Source of the DNA: Xiheibacterium sp038325765
GTDB taxonomy: Bacteria; Myxococcota_A; Polyangia; Nannocystales; Nannocystaceae
Reading direction: 5' to 3'
Assembly: GCA_038325765.1 (NCBI GenBank)
Contig: JBBQJI010000034.1
Location: 1 to 64,000, forward strand
DNA length: 64,000 nucleotides
Made by a program: the position numbers and the translations under genes. The first letter of the stretch is position 1, and each line of letters starts with the position of its first letter. Shown in pieces: positions 24,388 to 33,130 of the stretch. The notes under the pieces were generated by a model, which searched no databases, had not been told where the DNA came from, and saw only the letters and a program-made list of their open reading frames with translations.

Positions 24388-27233
24388 CAGAACTCGAGGC
24401 GAGTGCCGATCGACGGGATGATCGGCAAGCTGGGGATGAACATGCGCGCCGAGAAATCGTATGCGTAGTTCACGAACTCGGAATTCTGCCGGTTGTAGAC
24501 GTTCTGCACGTCGAGATACAGCGAGAACTTCACGAGGCGATACACGAAGGTCTTGTCGACGCGGAGGTCGAGCTGGTGGAACGCCGGCAGACGACGTGAG
24601 TTGCGGGGGCCGTCGATGGGGAGATACGAGCCCGACGCGGCGTCGAGCACCGCACCTGTGACCGGCGTGAACGGGTTGCCCGAGACCAGGCGGAAGCGGC
24701 CGCCGATCTGCCAGTTCTTGGGCAGCTTCCACACCCCGATCAAGGTGAGGATGTGGGTCTGGTCGAAGTCGGCGACGCGCAGCGGTTCGCCCGGCGCCTC
24801 GCGACGCTCGCTGCGGTTGAGCGTGTACGCGACCCAGCCGAACACCGATCCCGTCAGCTGTTTGCGTGCCAGGATCTCGAGGCCGTACGTGCGGCCGGTC
24901 TGGCTGTTCGCGAAGACCTCGGGGCCGAGCTGCGTGTCGGGCCGCCGCACGAGCGAGGTCGACGGCGCCACCTCGTCGTATAGATGGGTGTAATAGGCCG
25001 TGCCATCGATGCTGATGCCGTAGGGCAGATTCTGGGTGACGCCGACGCTCGTCTGGATCGCCTTCTCCAGCGCCACGCGCGGGTTGCCGTAGACCGCGCT
25101 GAACTCCACCGCCGCCGGGGCCTGGGCGAACATGCCCACGCCGGCCTTGAGCACGGTGTCCTTGGCCACTGCAACCGCGCCGCGCAGGCGGGGCTCGACC
25201 GCCGCGCGGTTGTAGCTCCCGCCGAAATAGCTCACCCGCACGCCGGGCGAGAGCGTGACCGCGTCGACGGGGCTGTAATCGACGGTGGAGTACACGGCGG
25301 GCGTCACCAGCCAGCCGGTCTGGCGGCTCTGCAGCTGGGTGCCGGTGGAGCCGGACGAGATCGCGGCCAGAGGCGGCGCATCGACCTCGACGGTGAAGCG
25401 CCCGGCCCGGAACTCGGTGCCGACCCGCCACATCGCGCGCTTCGAGAAGCGACGGGAGACCTCGGCGCGCAGCGTCAGGTTGTGCACGCCGAGATCGAAC
25501 TGGAACACGTCGCTGATCCCGAAGTCGAGGGCATCGTAACGATACGAGGGCGTGATCAGGAATTCCCAGGGCCCCTTGCGCTTGGTGTAGACCAGATCGG
25601 CGCGGTGGAAGTATTGCGAGGTCTCGAAGCGGTCGCGATCGTCGGTCTCGATCTCGTTGGCGTCCGAGGCGATGAGCCGGAGCTTGTCGGAGCTGCCGAA
25701 GACGCGCACCGACAGGTTGCCGCCGGCGACCGGGTAGTCGAACAGGACCTGGTCGTCCCAGTAGCGCGGCGCCACCGAGAGATCGATGCCCGCGTCGTCG
25801 GGCAGCACCGCCGGCAAGATGAGGTCGATGTAGCTGCGACGGGCCGCGATGGCGAACGAGCCCTTGCCCAGGCGACCCTCGACGAGGAATCCCGCGTCGA
25901 ACACGTCGGCGTCGACGTAGCCGTGGTAGCCGTCGCGACGACCCTTGCGCGGCTGGACGTCGATGATGCCGCCGAGCGCGTCGCCGTAGCGGCTGTCGAA
26001 GTTGCCGGGGATGAAGTCGATGCGCTCGAGGATGTCGGCGTTGAACACCGAGGTCAGCCCACCGAAGTGGTAGAGAAGCGGCACCTCGTGGTGGCCGATG
26101 AACACCGCGGAGTCGTTGGGGCCGGTGCCGCGGATCGCGAGCAAGCCGAGCCCGAACGGCGCACGCGCGATGCCGGGGAAGTTCTGTAGGGCCTTGAGCG
26201 CGTCGCCCTGGGTTCCCGGAAGATTCCCGATCTCTTCGGGGGTGATGGTACGACGGGCGACCTCTTCGCGGTCCTCGCGGGTGCTGCGGACGACTGTGCG
26301 GTAGGGATTGTCGGGCAGCCGCTGCAGGTAGTACTTGACCTCCAGGCTGCTGCCGGCCGCGAGCTGCTCGACGTACTCGATGCGCTCGAAGCCGGGGGCG
26401 AGCACGATGACCCGCACCCGCACCGGCTCGATGCCGCGGGCCGTGAACACGCCCTGGGCGTCGGCGCGGCGGGTCGCCTGCCAACGCGGCACCGCGATGT
26501 CGTCGTACTCGCGCTTCTTGACGCGGCCGGTCTCGGTGCCCTCGGGCGCCGGCACGATCGTGATGGTGGCGCCCTCGACGGGGGTGCGCTGACCGGCCTC
26601 GAGGATGGTGCCGGTCAGGCGCAGCGGCGCATTGGGATCGTCGGTGCTGCCGCCGACGCCGGCGTCGCCGGGCAGCGCCTCGCCTGGCTCGGTGTCGGCC
26701 GGTGCGGTGTCACCGGGCGGCCCGTCGCCCGGCTGCACGTCGGGATCGCGGACGGGCGGCTGTTGCGGCGCAGGGGCGGGCGGCATGAACGGGATCGCGA
26801 TGCGGGTCGCGATCTCGATGGTCTCGCCGTCGAGCGTAGCGGGCTGGTACCGCAGGCGCGCGACCGCGTCCGTGGCGAGCGCGTCGAGCTGCGGATCGAC
26901 GCCGGTCTCGACGGCGATCTCCTTGGGGACGCCATCGATGCCGACGACGAAGCGAACGATGACCTCGCCCTTGGGCGGCTCGTTCCGCGCCGCGACATCG
27001 GCGGGGTACTCGATCGTGACCGACTCGATGAGCTGCGGCGGGATGATCCGCGCCGCGGGATCGTCTTCGGCCGCCGGCGCTGCGCGTGCCTCCATCGCGC
27101 CGCCGACGAGCATCGCGACTGCGAGCGCAGCCGCGAGTGTGCCTCCACGTGTGACGCAGCCGAGGGTCCGTGGCGCACGGGCGCGAGCGCGCCGGGTGCC
27201 GCGCGATGGTCTGAACGCGGGGGGCCGCACCAC
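24387..27233 (-). CDS. TonB-dependent receptor with N-terminal TonB C-terminal domain
   Basis: Outer-membrane transporter of about 948 residues with an unusual N-terminus. After the signal (LAAALAVAMLVGGAMEARA) comes a TonB C-terminal-type domain (IEYPADVAARNEPPKGEVIV, RLRYQPATLDGETIEIATRI), then a Pro/Asp-rich linker and a carboxypeptidase-regulatory-like domain (LTGTILEAGQRTPVEGATIT). The plug (GTQGDALKALQNFPGIARAP, FNADILERIDFIPGNFDSRYG, GGIIDVQPRKGR) and a 22-strand-type barrel follow, ending in aromatic Phe (RLEF). The start is uncertain: GTG 27233 or 27230 gives a long basic signal peptide. The substrate is unknown. It is the first gene of a two-gene operon. Confidence 0.85.
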   Translation of the reverse strand: MVRPPAFRPSRGTRRARARAPRTLGCVTRGGTLAAALAVAMLVGGAMEARAAPAAEDDPAARIIPPQLIESVTIEYPADVAARNEPPKGEVIVRFVVGIDGVPKEIAVETGVDPQLDALATDAVARLRYQPATLDGETIEIATRIAIPFMPPAPAPQQPPVRDPDVQPGDGPPGDTAPADTEPGEALPGDAGVGGSTDDPNAPLRLTGTILEAGQRTPVEGATITIVPAPEGTETGRVKKREYDDIAVPRWQATRRADAQGVFTARGIEPVRVRVIVLAPGFERIEYVEQLAAGSSLEVKYYLQRLPDNPYRTVVRSTREDREEVARRTITPEEIGNLPGTQGDALKALQNFPGIARAPFGLGLLAIRGTGPNDSAVFIGHHEVPLLYHFGGLTSVFNADILERIDFIPGNFDSRYGDALGGIIDVQPRKGRRDGYHGYVDADVFDAGFLVEGRLGKGSFAIAARRSYIDLILPAVLPDDAGIDLSVAPRYWDDQVLFDYPVAGGNLSVRVFGSSDKLRLIASDANEIETDDRDRFETSQYFHRADLVYTKRKGPWEFLITPSYRYDALDFGISDVFQFDLGVHNLTLRAEVSRRFSKRAMWRVGTEFRAGRFTVEVDAPPLAAISSGSTGTQLQSRQTGWLVTPAVYSTVDYSPVDAVTLSPGVRVSYFGGSYNRAAVEPRLRGAVAVAKDTVLKAGVGMFAQAPAAVEFSAVYGNPRVALEKAIQTSVGVTQNLPYGISIDGTAYYTHLYDEVAPSTSLVRRPDTQLGPEVFANSQTGRTYGLEILARKQLTGSVFGWVAYTLNRSERREAPGEPLRVADFDQTHILTLIGVWKLPKNWQIGGRFRLVSGNPFTPVTGAVLDAASGSYLPIDGPRNSRRLPAFHQLDLRVDKTFVYRLVKFSLYLDVQNVYNRQNSEFVNYAYDFSARMFIPSLPIIPSIGTRLEF

Positions 27234-27381
27234 TGCGGCGGCGAATCTAGCAGGCCGTCGGCACCCGGCGAGGGGCAAATCCCGTTCGCGGCGCCAAACC
27301 CCCACACTGCACCCGGACGCGACCATCATGCGATCTGCGTGGCGGCCCGTTCACGGCAGCGCCGAGCGTGCCGGGCCGCGA

Positions 27382-28257
27382 TCACTGCGCGCGGCGCAGC
27401 ACGACGAGTGCGGCCCTCGCCGCGTGGTGGGCCGCGCGCGCGGCCTCGAACTCGGCGCTGCGCTGGCCGAGGTCACGCAGGCATCCCTGCTCGGCGGCGA
27501 TGCGGGCGACGTGGTGGGCCTGGGCGCGGGCGAGGGCCGAGGCCGCCTGCACGGTCGCAGCGTGGGCCTCGCGATGCACCACCACGAGCGCGTCGTGCTG
27601 CTCGCGGCACACCTGCAGCCGGACTTCGGCACAGCGCAGCGCCGCCGCGGCAGCATCGGCCGCCGCAGCGTCGGCCGCCGCAGCATCGGCCGCGTCGTCG
27701 TCGTCGTTGGCGCTCGACTCGTCGTCGTCGTTGGCGCTCGACTCGGCGTCGTCGATCGCGGGCACGAGCGTCGGCATCGCGCCCAGCGATTCGAAGCCGG
27801 GCGGGTCGAGGTCCGCCGCGAGACAGCCCGGTCCCGGCGGCGGCCACCGACCCAGGGCCGCGAGCGCCTCGAGCGTGGTGGTGAGCCGCCGCCGCGTGGC
27901 GATCGACACGCTCGGCAAGAACCCGGCCGCCCGTGTGGTCGCGGCCAGCAGCGCGGCCCGGTGTCGCGCGCGCGCAGGTTCGGTGCCGTGGGTCCCGCCA
28001 CCGGCGACGAGTGACGCCCGCAGCTCGCCCGCCGCCGCGAACAGCTCACGGATACACGCGGGCGCCTCCCACCACACGCGATCCACCGCCCACGCCGTGG
28101 CCAAAGGCTTGGGCAGCGCCGCGATCGCGGCAGCGAGAGGGGTGTGCTCCGCGGCCTTCGCCTGCTTGGCGAGGGCGTTCCTGGCGCTGATGAACCCCTC
28201 ACGCGCCCCGGCGTACAGCGTGGCCGCGGCGGATTCGAGGTCGGCTGGCAACGACAC
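27382..28257 (-). CDS. Unknown helical/coiled-coil protein
   Basis: Not recognised. The GTG at 28257 begins a 291-residue, Ala-rich helical protein (LPADLESAAATLYAGAREGF, FISARNALAKQAKAAEHTPL). The middle holds DNA-level repeats that give two ESSAND units and a run of AAAD units, followed by a C-terminal coiled coil rich in Ala, Arg and His (AEVRLQVCREQHDALVVVHR). There is no signal peptide. A helical scaffold or DNA-binding role is possible but unproven. It is divergent from the small membrane-anchored protein at 28351. Confidence 0.62.
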   Translation of the reverse strand: MSLPADLESAAATLYAGAREGFISARNALAKQAKAAEHTPLAAAIAALPKPLATAWAVDRVWWEAPACIRELFAAAGELRASLVAGGGTHGTEPARARHRAALLAATTRAAGFLPSVSIATRRRLTTTLEALAALGRWPPPGPGCLAADLDPPGFESLGAMPTLVPAIDDAESSANDDDESSANDDDDAADAAAADAAAADAAAAALRCAEVRLQVCREQHDALVVVHREAHAATVQAASALARAQAHHVARIAAEQGCLRDLGQRSAEFEAARAAHHAARAALVVLRRAQ

Positions 28258-28350
28258 CGGCGCGATCCTACAATGCTCGAGCAGCGGCTGCGCCGAGCCC
28301 GCGCAGTGTAGGCGCTTCGGCGTTCCGACGTTGTCCCGAGACCAAGCACC

Positions 28351-28860
28351 ATGCGCTGGCGACTCCCCGCACTCGTACTGCTCCCGATCCTCGCGGCCGG
28401 CGCCGGCCTGTGGTGGTGGATCGCCGACCCCGGCATGCACGAGGTCGTCGACGAACTCCCGCTCGACGACGACGGTCGGCCATCCGATGCCCGCGAGGCG
28501 GCGTCCCGCGAGCGCCGCGAGATGCAGGCGCGCGCGCGCAATCTGACGCAGCGCGACGCCAGTCCGCGTCAGTCCGCAGAAGCGGCGTACGGTTCGGGGC
28601 AGATCGATCGCGACGCGGCGACCGTCGGCTTCGACTCGGTGATGACCGAGGTCGAGGCGTTCGCGAAGTCGCGCGAGCGCATCCATCGTGACGAGTGGGA
28701 CACGCTGTATCGCTCGGCGAACGACGCGTTCGCGATCCTCTCGGTGCACCTCGACGCCGCCGAGCCGGGCGATCGGGAGACGCTCGAAGAGGCCCATCGT
28801 CGCCTCCAAGACGGCCTTCGGCGGGTACGGGTCCGCGGCAAGAAATTCTCCGACATCTGA
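28351..28860 (+). CDS. Small membrane-anchored protein, unknown
   Basis: A 169-residue protein with one N-terminal membrane segment (LPALVLLPILAAGAGLWWWI, residues 5-24). A charged, mostly helical domain outside the cytoplasm follows (SRERREMQARARNLTQRD, VMTEVEAFAKSRERIHRDEW). No family is recognised. It is not similar to the lipoprotein that follows it on the same strand after 80 bp. Confidence 0.68.
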   Translation: MRWRLPALVLLPILAAGAGLWWWIADPGMHEVVDELPLDDDGRPSDAREAASRERREMQARARNLTQRDASPRQSAEAAYGSGQIDRDAATVGFDSVMTEVEAFAKSRERIHRDEWDTLYRSANDAFAILSVHLDAAEPGDRETLEEAHRRLQDGLRRVRVRGKKFSDI

Positions 28861-28940
28861 CCGCCGGCCCACTTCGCAGGGCGCAGCGGCGACGCCTGCC
28901 GTGTAGCCGAGATCCGGAGCGCCGTGGTACTCAGGCCGGT

Positions 28941-29831
28941 ATGCGTCGCTGCGTGCTGGGTCTCGCCGTGTTGATGCCGCTGGCCGCCTGCGACAAGGAA
29001 CGCACCGAGGACTTCCTCACCGAGATCGGCGTGGGTGACGGACGACCCGAGCAGCTGCCGGGGGTCTACACGCCGGTACCCCGCGGCGATCTCGAGGAAC
29101 TCGCCCGCGTCGGTCGCTGGGTTGACGTCGGCGGCCGCGCCCTCGAGCTCGCAACGGCGACGGTGATCGATCGCATGGGCACGGTCGACGGCGATGTGAT
29201 CCTCCCGCTGGTCGACATCGATCCCGAAGGCACCTCGGGCCAGGTGGTGTTCATCCGCTGGCCCGGGGCCAAGGCCAACGCTGGGCCGCTGCGGATGGAC
29301 GACGCCGAGCGCTGGGTGATGGTCGCGATGATGTTCGGACCCGATCGGGTGATCGACGTCGAGCTGCTATACGGCGAGGTGCCCGGGGGCAGCGTCGAGG
29401 AGCGACGCATCGATGCGCTGCTCGTCGTCGCCGCCGAGCTGCAGCGACGCCACCCGGGGCAGGCGTTTTACACCGTCGATCGGTTCCAGGCCGAGCCCAC
29501 CGGTAACAAACGGAAGCCGCAGCGCATCGCCACCGTCGTCTACGCGTTGGCGCAGGGCTCTGGCGGTCCCGACCTCGAGCTCGCGACCGAGGAGCCGCGC
29601 AAGCCCAAACGGGGCAAGCGTCCCGAACCGCCGGCGTTGGTGCGCGCGCTCGAGGTCCACGGCAAAGGTGTGCTGGACGCCGATCCGATCGTGGTCGCGC
29701 TGCCCGATCCGCATCCACTCACGGTCGCCCGCGCGATGGCGAAGGGAACGCCGACGCGAGTGCGCGCCGCGTCCGGCACGTATGAGGTCGCGGTCGATGG
29801 CGCGGTCGTGCGCATGACATCGCCGCCATGA
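28941..29831 (+). CDS. Lipoprotein, unknown function
   Basis: A 296-residue protein with a classical lipoprotein signal: MRRCVLGLAVLMPLAACDKE, lipobox LAAC at residues 14-17. The mature protein has mixed alpha/beta character (GDVILPLVDIDPEGTSGQVV, ERWVMVAMMFGPDRVIDVEL) and a basic Lys/Arg/Pro stretch near residue 215. I do not recognise the family. ATG 28941 is chosen because it directly precedes the signal. Confidence 0.7.
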   Translation: MRRCVLGLAVLMPLAACDKERTEDFLTEIGVGDGRPEQLPGVYTPVPRGDLEELARVGRWVDVGGRALELATATVIDRMGTVDGDVILPLVDIDPEGTSGQVVFIRWPGAKANAGPLRMDDAERWVMVAMMFGPDRVIDVELLYGEVPGGSVEERRIDALLVVAAELQRRHPGQAFYTVDRFQAEPTGNKRKPQRIATVVYALAQGSGGPDLELATEEPRKPKRGKRPEPPALVRALEVHGKGVLDADPIVVALPDPHPLTVARAMAKGTPTRVRAASGTYEVAVDGAVVRMTSPP

Positions 29832-29922
29832 CACGCGCGTCGCGTCCTGTCGCGACACCGATGCATCGCCGAGGCCGCGTCGGCGGGCTGGGCGTCGACG
29901 ATGGGCGTGCTACAGTCGAGTC

Positions 29923-30444
29923 GTGGGTTTGGTGTCGGGTCGCAGTTCGCGTGCGGCACTGTTCGCGATGTTGGCGGGTCTCATCGGCACCTCGGCGTGC
30001 TCGAGCGTCGGCGGCGTGGATCTCGGCGACAAGGGACTCGGACGCTTCACGGCAGGGGACGACGAGCCCCACGACTCAGACGACGACGACTCGGACCACC
30101 ACGATTCGAGCGACGACGACGATCCCGGGACGCAACCCGGCGAGACCGGTGGCGGCACCGACGGGCCCGGGTTCGCGACCGGTGCGCCCGGCGAGTCGGG
30201 CACGGGCGAGTCGGGCGGTCGCGAGTCGGGCGCATCCGATCCCGGTGCCACCGCCGGCGACGGCGACGGCGAGTCCGCGGGCGCAGACACATCGACGGGC
30301 GGCGACACGGACGTCGACGGACTGGACACGGGCGACGATCCCACGGCGTCGACGCGGACCGAGACCGGTGGACCCGACGACGGCACCCGTGAGCCGGTCC
30401 CCCACGCGGATGACGCGGACGATGCCGGCACCACCGGCGGCTGA
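29923..30444 (+). CDS. Low-complexity Asp/Gly-rich lipoprotein
   Basis: Starts at GTG 29923 with a lipoprotein signal (AALFAMLAGLIGTSACSS). The remaining 140 or so residues are almost entirely Asp, Gly, Thr, Ser and Glu, including DSDDDDSDHHDSSDDDDPG around residues 51-69, which could bind Ca2+ or other cations. There is no folded domain. It may be a disordered surface tether, or an exported fragment whose codon bias keeps it open. It lies 47 bp upstream of a protein kinase gene on the same strand. Confidence 0.55.
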   Translation: MGLVSGRSSRAALFAMLAGLIGTSACSSVGGVDLGDKGLGRFTAGDDEPHDSDDDDSDHHDSSDDDDPGTQPGETGGGTDGPGFATGAPGESGTGESGGRESGASDPGATAGDGDGESAGADTSTGGDTDVDGLDTGDDPTASTRTETGGPDDGTREPVPHADDADDAGTTGG

Positions 30445-30491
30445 ATCGCCAGCGCCCACGGCGTCGCCGCGGCTGATAGCGTAGTCGCGTC

Positions 30492-31457
30492 ATGGACACC
30501 CGACCGACCGGCCTGCATGCAGCGTCGCCGAGCGATGCCGCCGCCGAGCCGCTGGCGACCCCCGATCTGCCGCCGGGCACCGTCATCGCGTTCAGCAAGC
30601 GCTTCCAGATCGTCGGGCCGCTGGGCGAGGGCGGCATGGGCAAGGTGTTCAAGGCCTTCGACCCCTTGATGAACCGCTACGTCGCCCTCAAGGTGATGAA
30701 GGCCGACGTGCCCGAGACCGAGCAGCGTCGCTTCCGCCTCGAGGCCCGTCTGGGCGGCGGCTTCGCCCACCCCAACTTGGTCCGTGTGCTCGACGTCGGC
30801 ACCACGCGCGAGCACGGGCTGTTCTGGTTCGCGATGGAGTTCCTCGAGGGCCGCGACTTCCGCGATGCGCTCGAGGGCGGGCGCACGGTGTCGATGCACG
30901 TGCTGTTCGAGATCTTCCGCGGGGTGCTCGACGCCCTGCAGCACATCCACGTGCGCGGTGTCGTGCATCGCGACGTGAAGCCGGCGAACATCTTCGTGAC
31001 CCGCGATCCCTATGATCCGGAGCTGCGCATCGTGAAGCTGCTCGATTTCGGCGTCGCCCGTGACCTCGGCGATCCGCGTGCCGACGATCCCACGCTCGTG
31101 CTCGGCGATCCGCGGTACATGGCCCCCGAGCAGACCCGGCCGGCGGGACCCATCGATCACCGCGCCGATCTCTATGCGCTGGGCATGACGTTCTTCGAGG
31201 GCGTCACCGGGCACCACCCATTCGAGGACACCTTCGACGAGCATCCGCGGGCGCTGTTCCGCTGCCACCGCGAGCGCACACCCACGATGCCCAGCGCGTA
31301 TCTGCCCAGCGACACCGCGACCGAACTCGCCGACGCGATCGACGGCTTCTTCCAGGCCTGCTGCGGCAAGGATCCCGAGGAGCGCTTCGCCGACGCCAAG
31401 GTGATGCGTCGGGCGCTGGGCGAGCTGATGCGGTTCGCCGATCGCCGCGGCGGGTGA
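30492..31457 (+). CDS. Hanks-type serine/threonine protein kinase
   Basis: A 321-residue eukaryote-like kinase consisting of essentially one catalytic domain. It contains the Gly-rich loop GPLGEGGMGKVF (about residues 42-53), the ATP-binding Lys in YVALKVMKA, HRDVKPANIFV (catalytic loop), LLDFGVARD (DFG) and YMAPEQ (APE). All invariant residues are present, so it should be active. There is no membrane segment or sensor domain after the kinase, unlike many myxobacterial kinases, so it is probably cytoplasmic. The substrate is unknown. It converges with the metallo-beta-lactamase gene after 9 bp. Confidence 0.93.
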   Translation: MDTRPTGLHAASPSDAAAEPLATPDLPPGTVIAFSKRFQIVGPLGEGGMGKVFKAFDPLMNRYVALKVMKADVPETEQRRFRLEARLGGGFAHPNLVRVLDVGTTREHGLFWFAMEFLEGRDFRDALEGGRTVSMHVLFEIFRGVLDALQHIHVRGVVHRDVKPANIFVTRDPYDPELRIVKLLDFGVARDLGDPRADDPTLVLGDPRYMAPEQTRPAGPIDHRADLYALGMTFFEGVTGHHPFEDTFDEHPRALFRCHRERTPTMPSAYLPSDTATELADAIDGFFQACCGKDPEERFADAKVMRRALGELMRFADRRGG

Positions 31458-31466
31458 CGGGAGGAG

Positions 31467-32666
31467 TCAGCGCGACGCGTAGCTGCGGGCGTGACCGTTG
31501 CGCCCGTTGGTCACCACGAAGGTGCCGTCGGACTCGACGCGGGCGTGGATCCACGCGCCAGCGTCGCCTTGGCCCTCTTCGAAGTTGGCGGTGAGATCGT
31601 CGCGCGCGTTGTGCTCGAGGTCGGTCTCGAGCGCGCGGTGGAGCTGCCACAGATCCGGGCTCCCCGGCGCCGAGACGACGTGCTCGAACGCGGAGGGCGA
31701 GCCGCCCTTGCGCGGGCCGTTGTTCATCACCGCGACCACAGGGTCGATGGCGTGCACCAGCTGGATCGCGCCCGAGGTGTTCAGCCCGTGGTGCGTGGTC
31801 TGGTAGAGATCGATGGGACCGATGCGATCGACGGGGCAGGCGAGCTGATCCTCGAGGCTCCACGTCAGATCGCCGAGATCCAGCAGATCGAACGCGCCGA
31901 ACCGGATCACCATGCCCACGCTGCGCGGGTTCTCGTCGGTCTGGGGATCCATGCTCGGCGCGCCATCACAGGCGGGATTGGCCGCGCCGGCGCCGGGCAG
32001 TGGCGCGTCCACGACGGTGCCGTCGGACGCGACGATGTCGAGCTGCAGGCCGCCGAACTCCCGCGCCTCGCCGGCGGCGACCACCGTGCGTCGGCCATCG
32101 GCCACTGCCAGGTAGTCCTGCCACAGCGAGAGCCCCTGGCCGCCGCCGGCCTCGATGCTGTCGCCGTGATCCCAGAACGCGTCGATGGTGACGCGACTGG
32201 CCAGGTCGGGGACGCCGCCGACGTGGTCGACGTGGTAGTGCGTCACCACGAGCAGCTCGATCGTGTCGCGGCCGACCTCGCCTTGGACCACCTCGGCGAT
32301 GCGATCGGCGTCGCGGTCGCCCGGGAAGCCGGCGTCGATGAGCATCAGCGGGCCCTCGGGCGCGACCACCAGGGTCGCCGCGCCGCCTTCGGTGTCGATC
32401 CAATAGACCTCGAGCGTGCCGACGGGTGGATCGCCGGTGCTCGTGTCGGCGGGGGTGTCCGTGGTCGTCGGTGCGGTCGACTCGCCGGACGCGGTGCCCG
32501 AGCTCGAGGCGGACTCGCCGGTCGCGCCGGTCGGCGACGTCGTGGCCAGCGTCGAGGCCGGCGCTTCGCCGGTGCCGGTCGTGCCGGTGTGCGGGTCGGC
32601 TTCGCCGCCACCGCAGGCGCCCAGCAACAGCGACAAGGTCCAGCGGCGTGCGGGCGCTCGCGGCAT
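31467..32666 (-). CDS. Metallo-beta-lactamase-fold lipoprotein
   Basis: A 399-residue exported hydrolase. The lipobox LLLGACGG (Cys near residue 18) is followed by a long Thr/Ser/Gly/Ala linker to about residue 85. The MBL-fold domain of the ComEC/Rec2-like type then starts at GTLEVYWIDTEGGAATLVV, with the zinc motif THYHVDHVGG and later LLDLGDLTW and TTHHGLNTSG. Relatives cleave phosphodiesters or other esters; the actual substrate is unknown. ATG 32666 is the only start adjacent to the signal. The stop is 10 bases from the kinase stop (convergent). Its own start lies just downstream of the tRNA-Ala terminator. Confidence 0.83.
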   Translation of the reverse strand: MPRAPARRWTLSLLLGACGGGEADPHTGTTGTGEAPASTLATTSPTGATGESASSSGTASGESTAPTTTDTPADTSTGDPPVGTLEVYWIDTEGGAATLVVAPEGPLMLIDAGFPGDRDADRIAEVVQGEVGRDTIELLVVTHYHVDHVGGVPDLASRVTIDAFWDHGDSIEAGGGQGLSLWQDYLAVADGRRTVVAAGEAREFGGLQLDIVASDGTVVDAPLPGAGAANPACDGAPSMDPQTDENPRSVGMVIRFGAFDLLDLGDLTWSLEDQLACPVDRIGPIDLYQTTHHGLNTSGAIQLVHAIDPVVAVMNNGPRKGGSPSAFEHVVSAPGSPDLWQLHRALETDLEHNARDDLTANFEEGQGDAGAWIHARVESDGTFVVTNGRNGHARSYASR

Positions 32667-32700
32667 GGGGACGAGGATGCCTGCAAAGCCAAGTCGGCGC

Positions 32701-32740
32701 AAAACCGAGAGCGGGCAGTCAGGAGTGACCCTGCTGCCCG
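32701..32740 (-). terminator. Rho-independent terminator after tRNA-Ala(GGC)
   Basis: On the minus strand, CGGGCAG and CTGCCCG form a 7-bp stem (32712-32718 with 32734-32740). It is followed within about 8 nt by TTTT (32704-32701). It lies just 3' of the tRNA and is the clearest hairpin-plus-T signal in the window. Confidence 0.65.
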
Positions 32741-32748
32741 TTCCGTCG

Positions 32749-32821
32749 TGGAGGTAAGGGGACTCGAACCCCTGACCTACGCGCTGCCAGCGCGTCGCTC
32801 TCCCAGCTGAGCTATACCCCC
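32749..32821 (-). tRNA. tRNA-Ala (anticodon GGC)
   Basis: A 73-nt cloverleaf. The acceptor pairs GGGGGTA with TACCTCC (one G-U). The D-arm holds AGCTCAGCTGGGAGAGC. The anticodon stem ACGCG/CGCGT carries loop CTGGCAG, giving anticodon GGC. The T-arm reads GGGGTTCGAGTCCCC. The discriminator is A, and CCA is not encoded. Reads GCC/GCU codons; GCC is abundant in this genome. Confidence 0.97.
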
Positions 32822-32831
32822 GCGGTCTACC

Positions 32832-32888
32832 CACGGCGTGCTCGCCGTGCGGGCCGCTTGGGTACACCGGCAGATGGCGGGACGTCAA
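32832..32888 (-). promoter_or_regulatory. Candidate promoter and leader hairpin of tRNA-Ala(GGC)
   Basis: On the minus strand a -35 TTGACG (32888-32883) is 18 bp from a weak -10 TACCCA (32864-32859). A perfect 7-bp hairpin CACGGCG/CGCCGTG (32849-32832) sits between the predicted start and the mature tRNA, and could be a processing guide. The other tRNA operon in the window also has TTGACG as its -35. Confidence 0.5.
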
Positions 32889-33130
32889 GTGCGCGATGCG
32901 GGTGGGGCGTGGACAGCATGCGGCGGGGTCGGCTGCTCGGCGGCGGGCTGGCGACACCCGCGGCCCAACCTCCGGGCACCTTCTGCGCCGCGCCCGTGCC
33001 CGCGCACCAAAACCACCGCCCACCCATGTCCGGAAGGTTGCCCCCAGGACGCCCGGCGACCATGATCCAGCCGGTCTCCCCCGAGCCTGCGCGGGCTTTT
33101 CGGGTGGGGTGACGACCGGAGCACGCACGC

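Noticed and set aside
23257..26484. 1075-residue minus-strand ORF
   Set aside because: Its first 700 residues are an out-of-frame reading of the TonB-dependent receptor; only the lipoprotein from 24387 is real.
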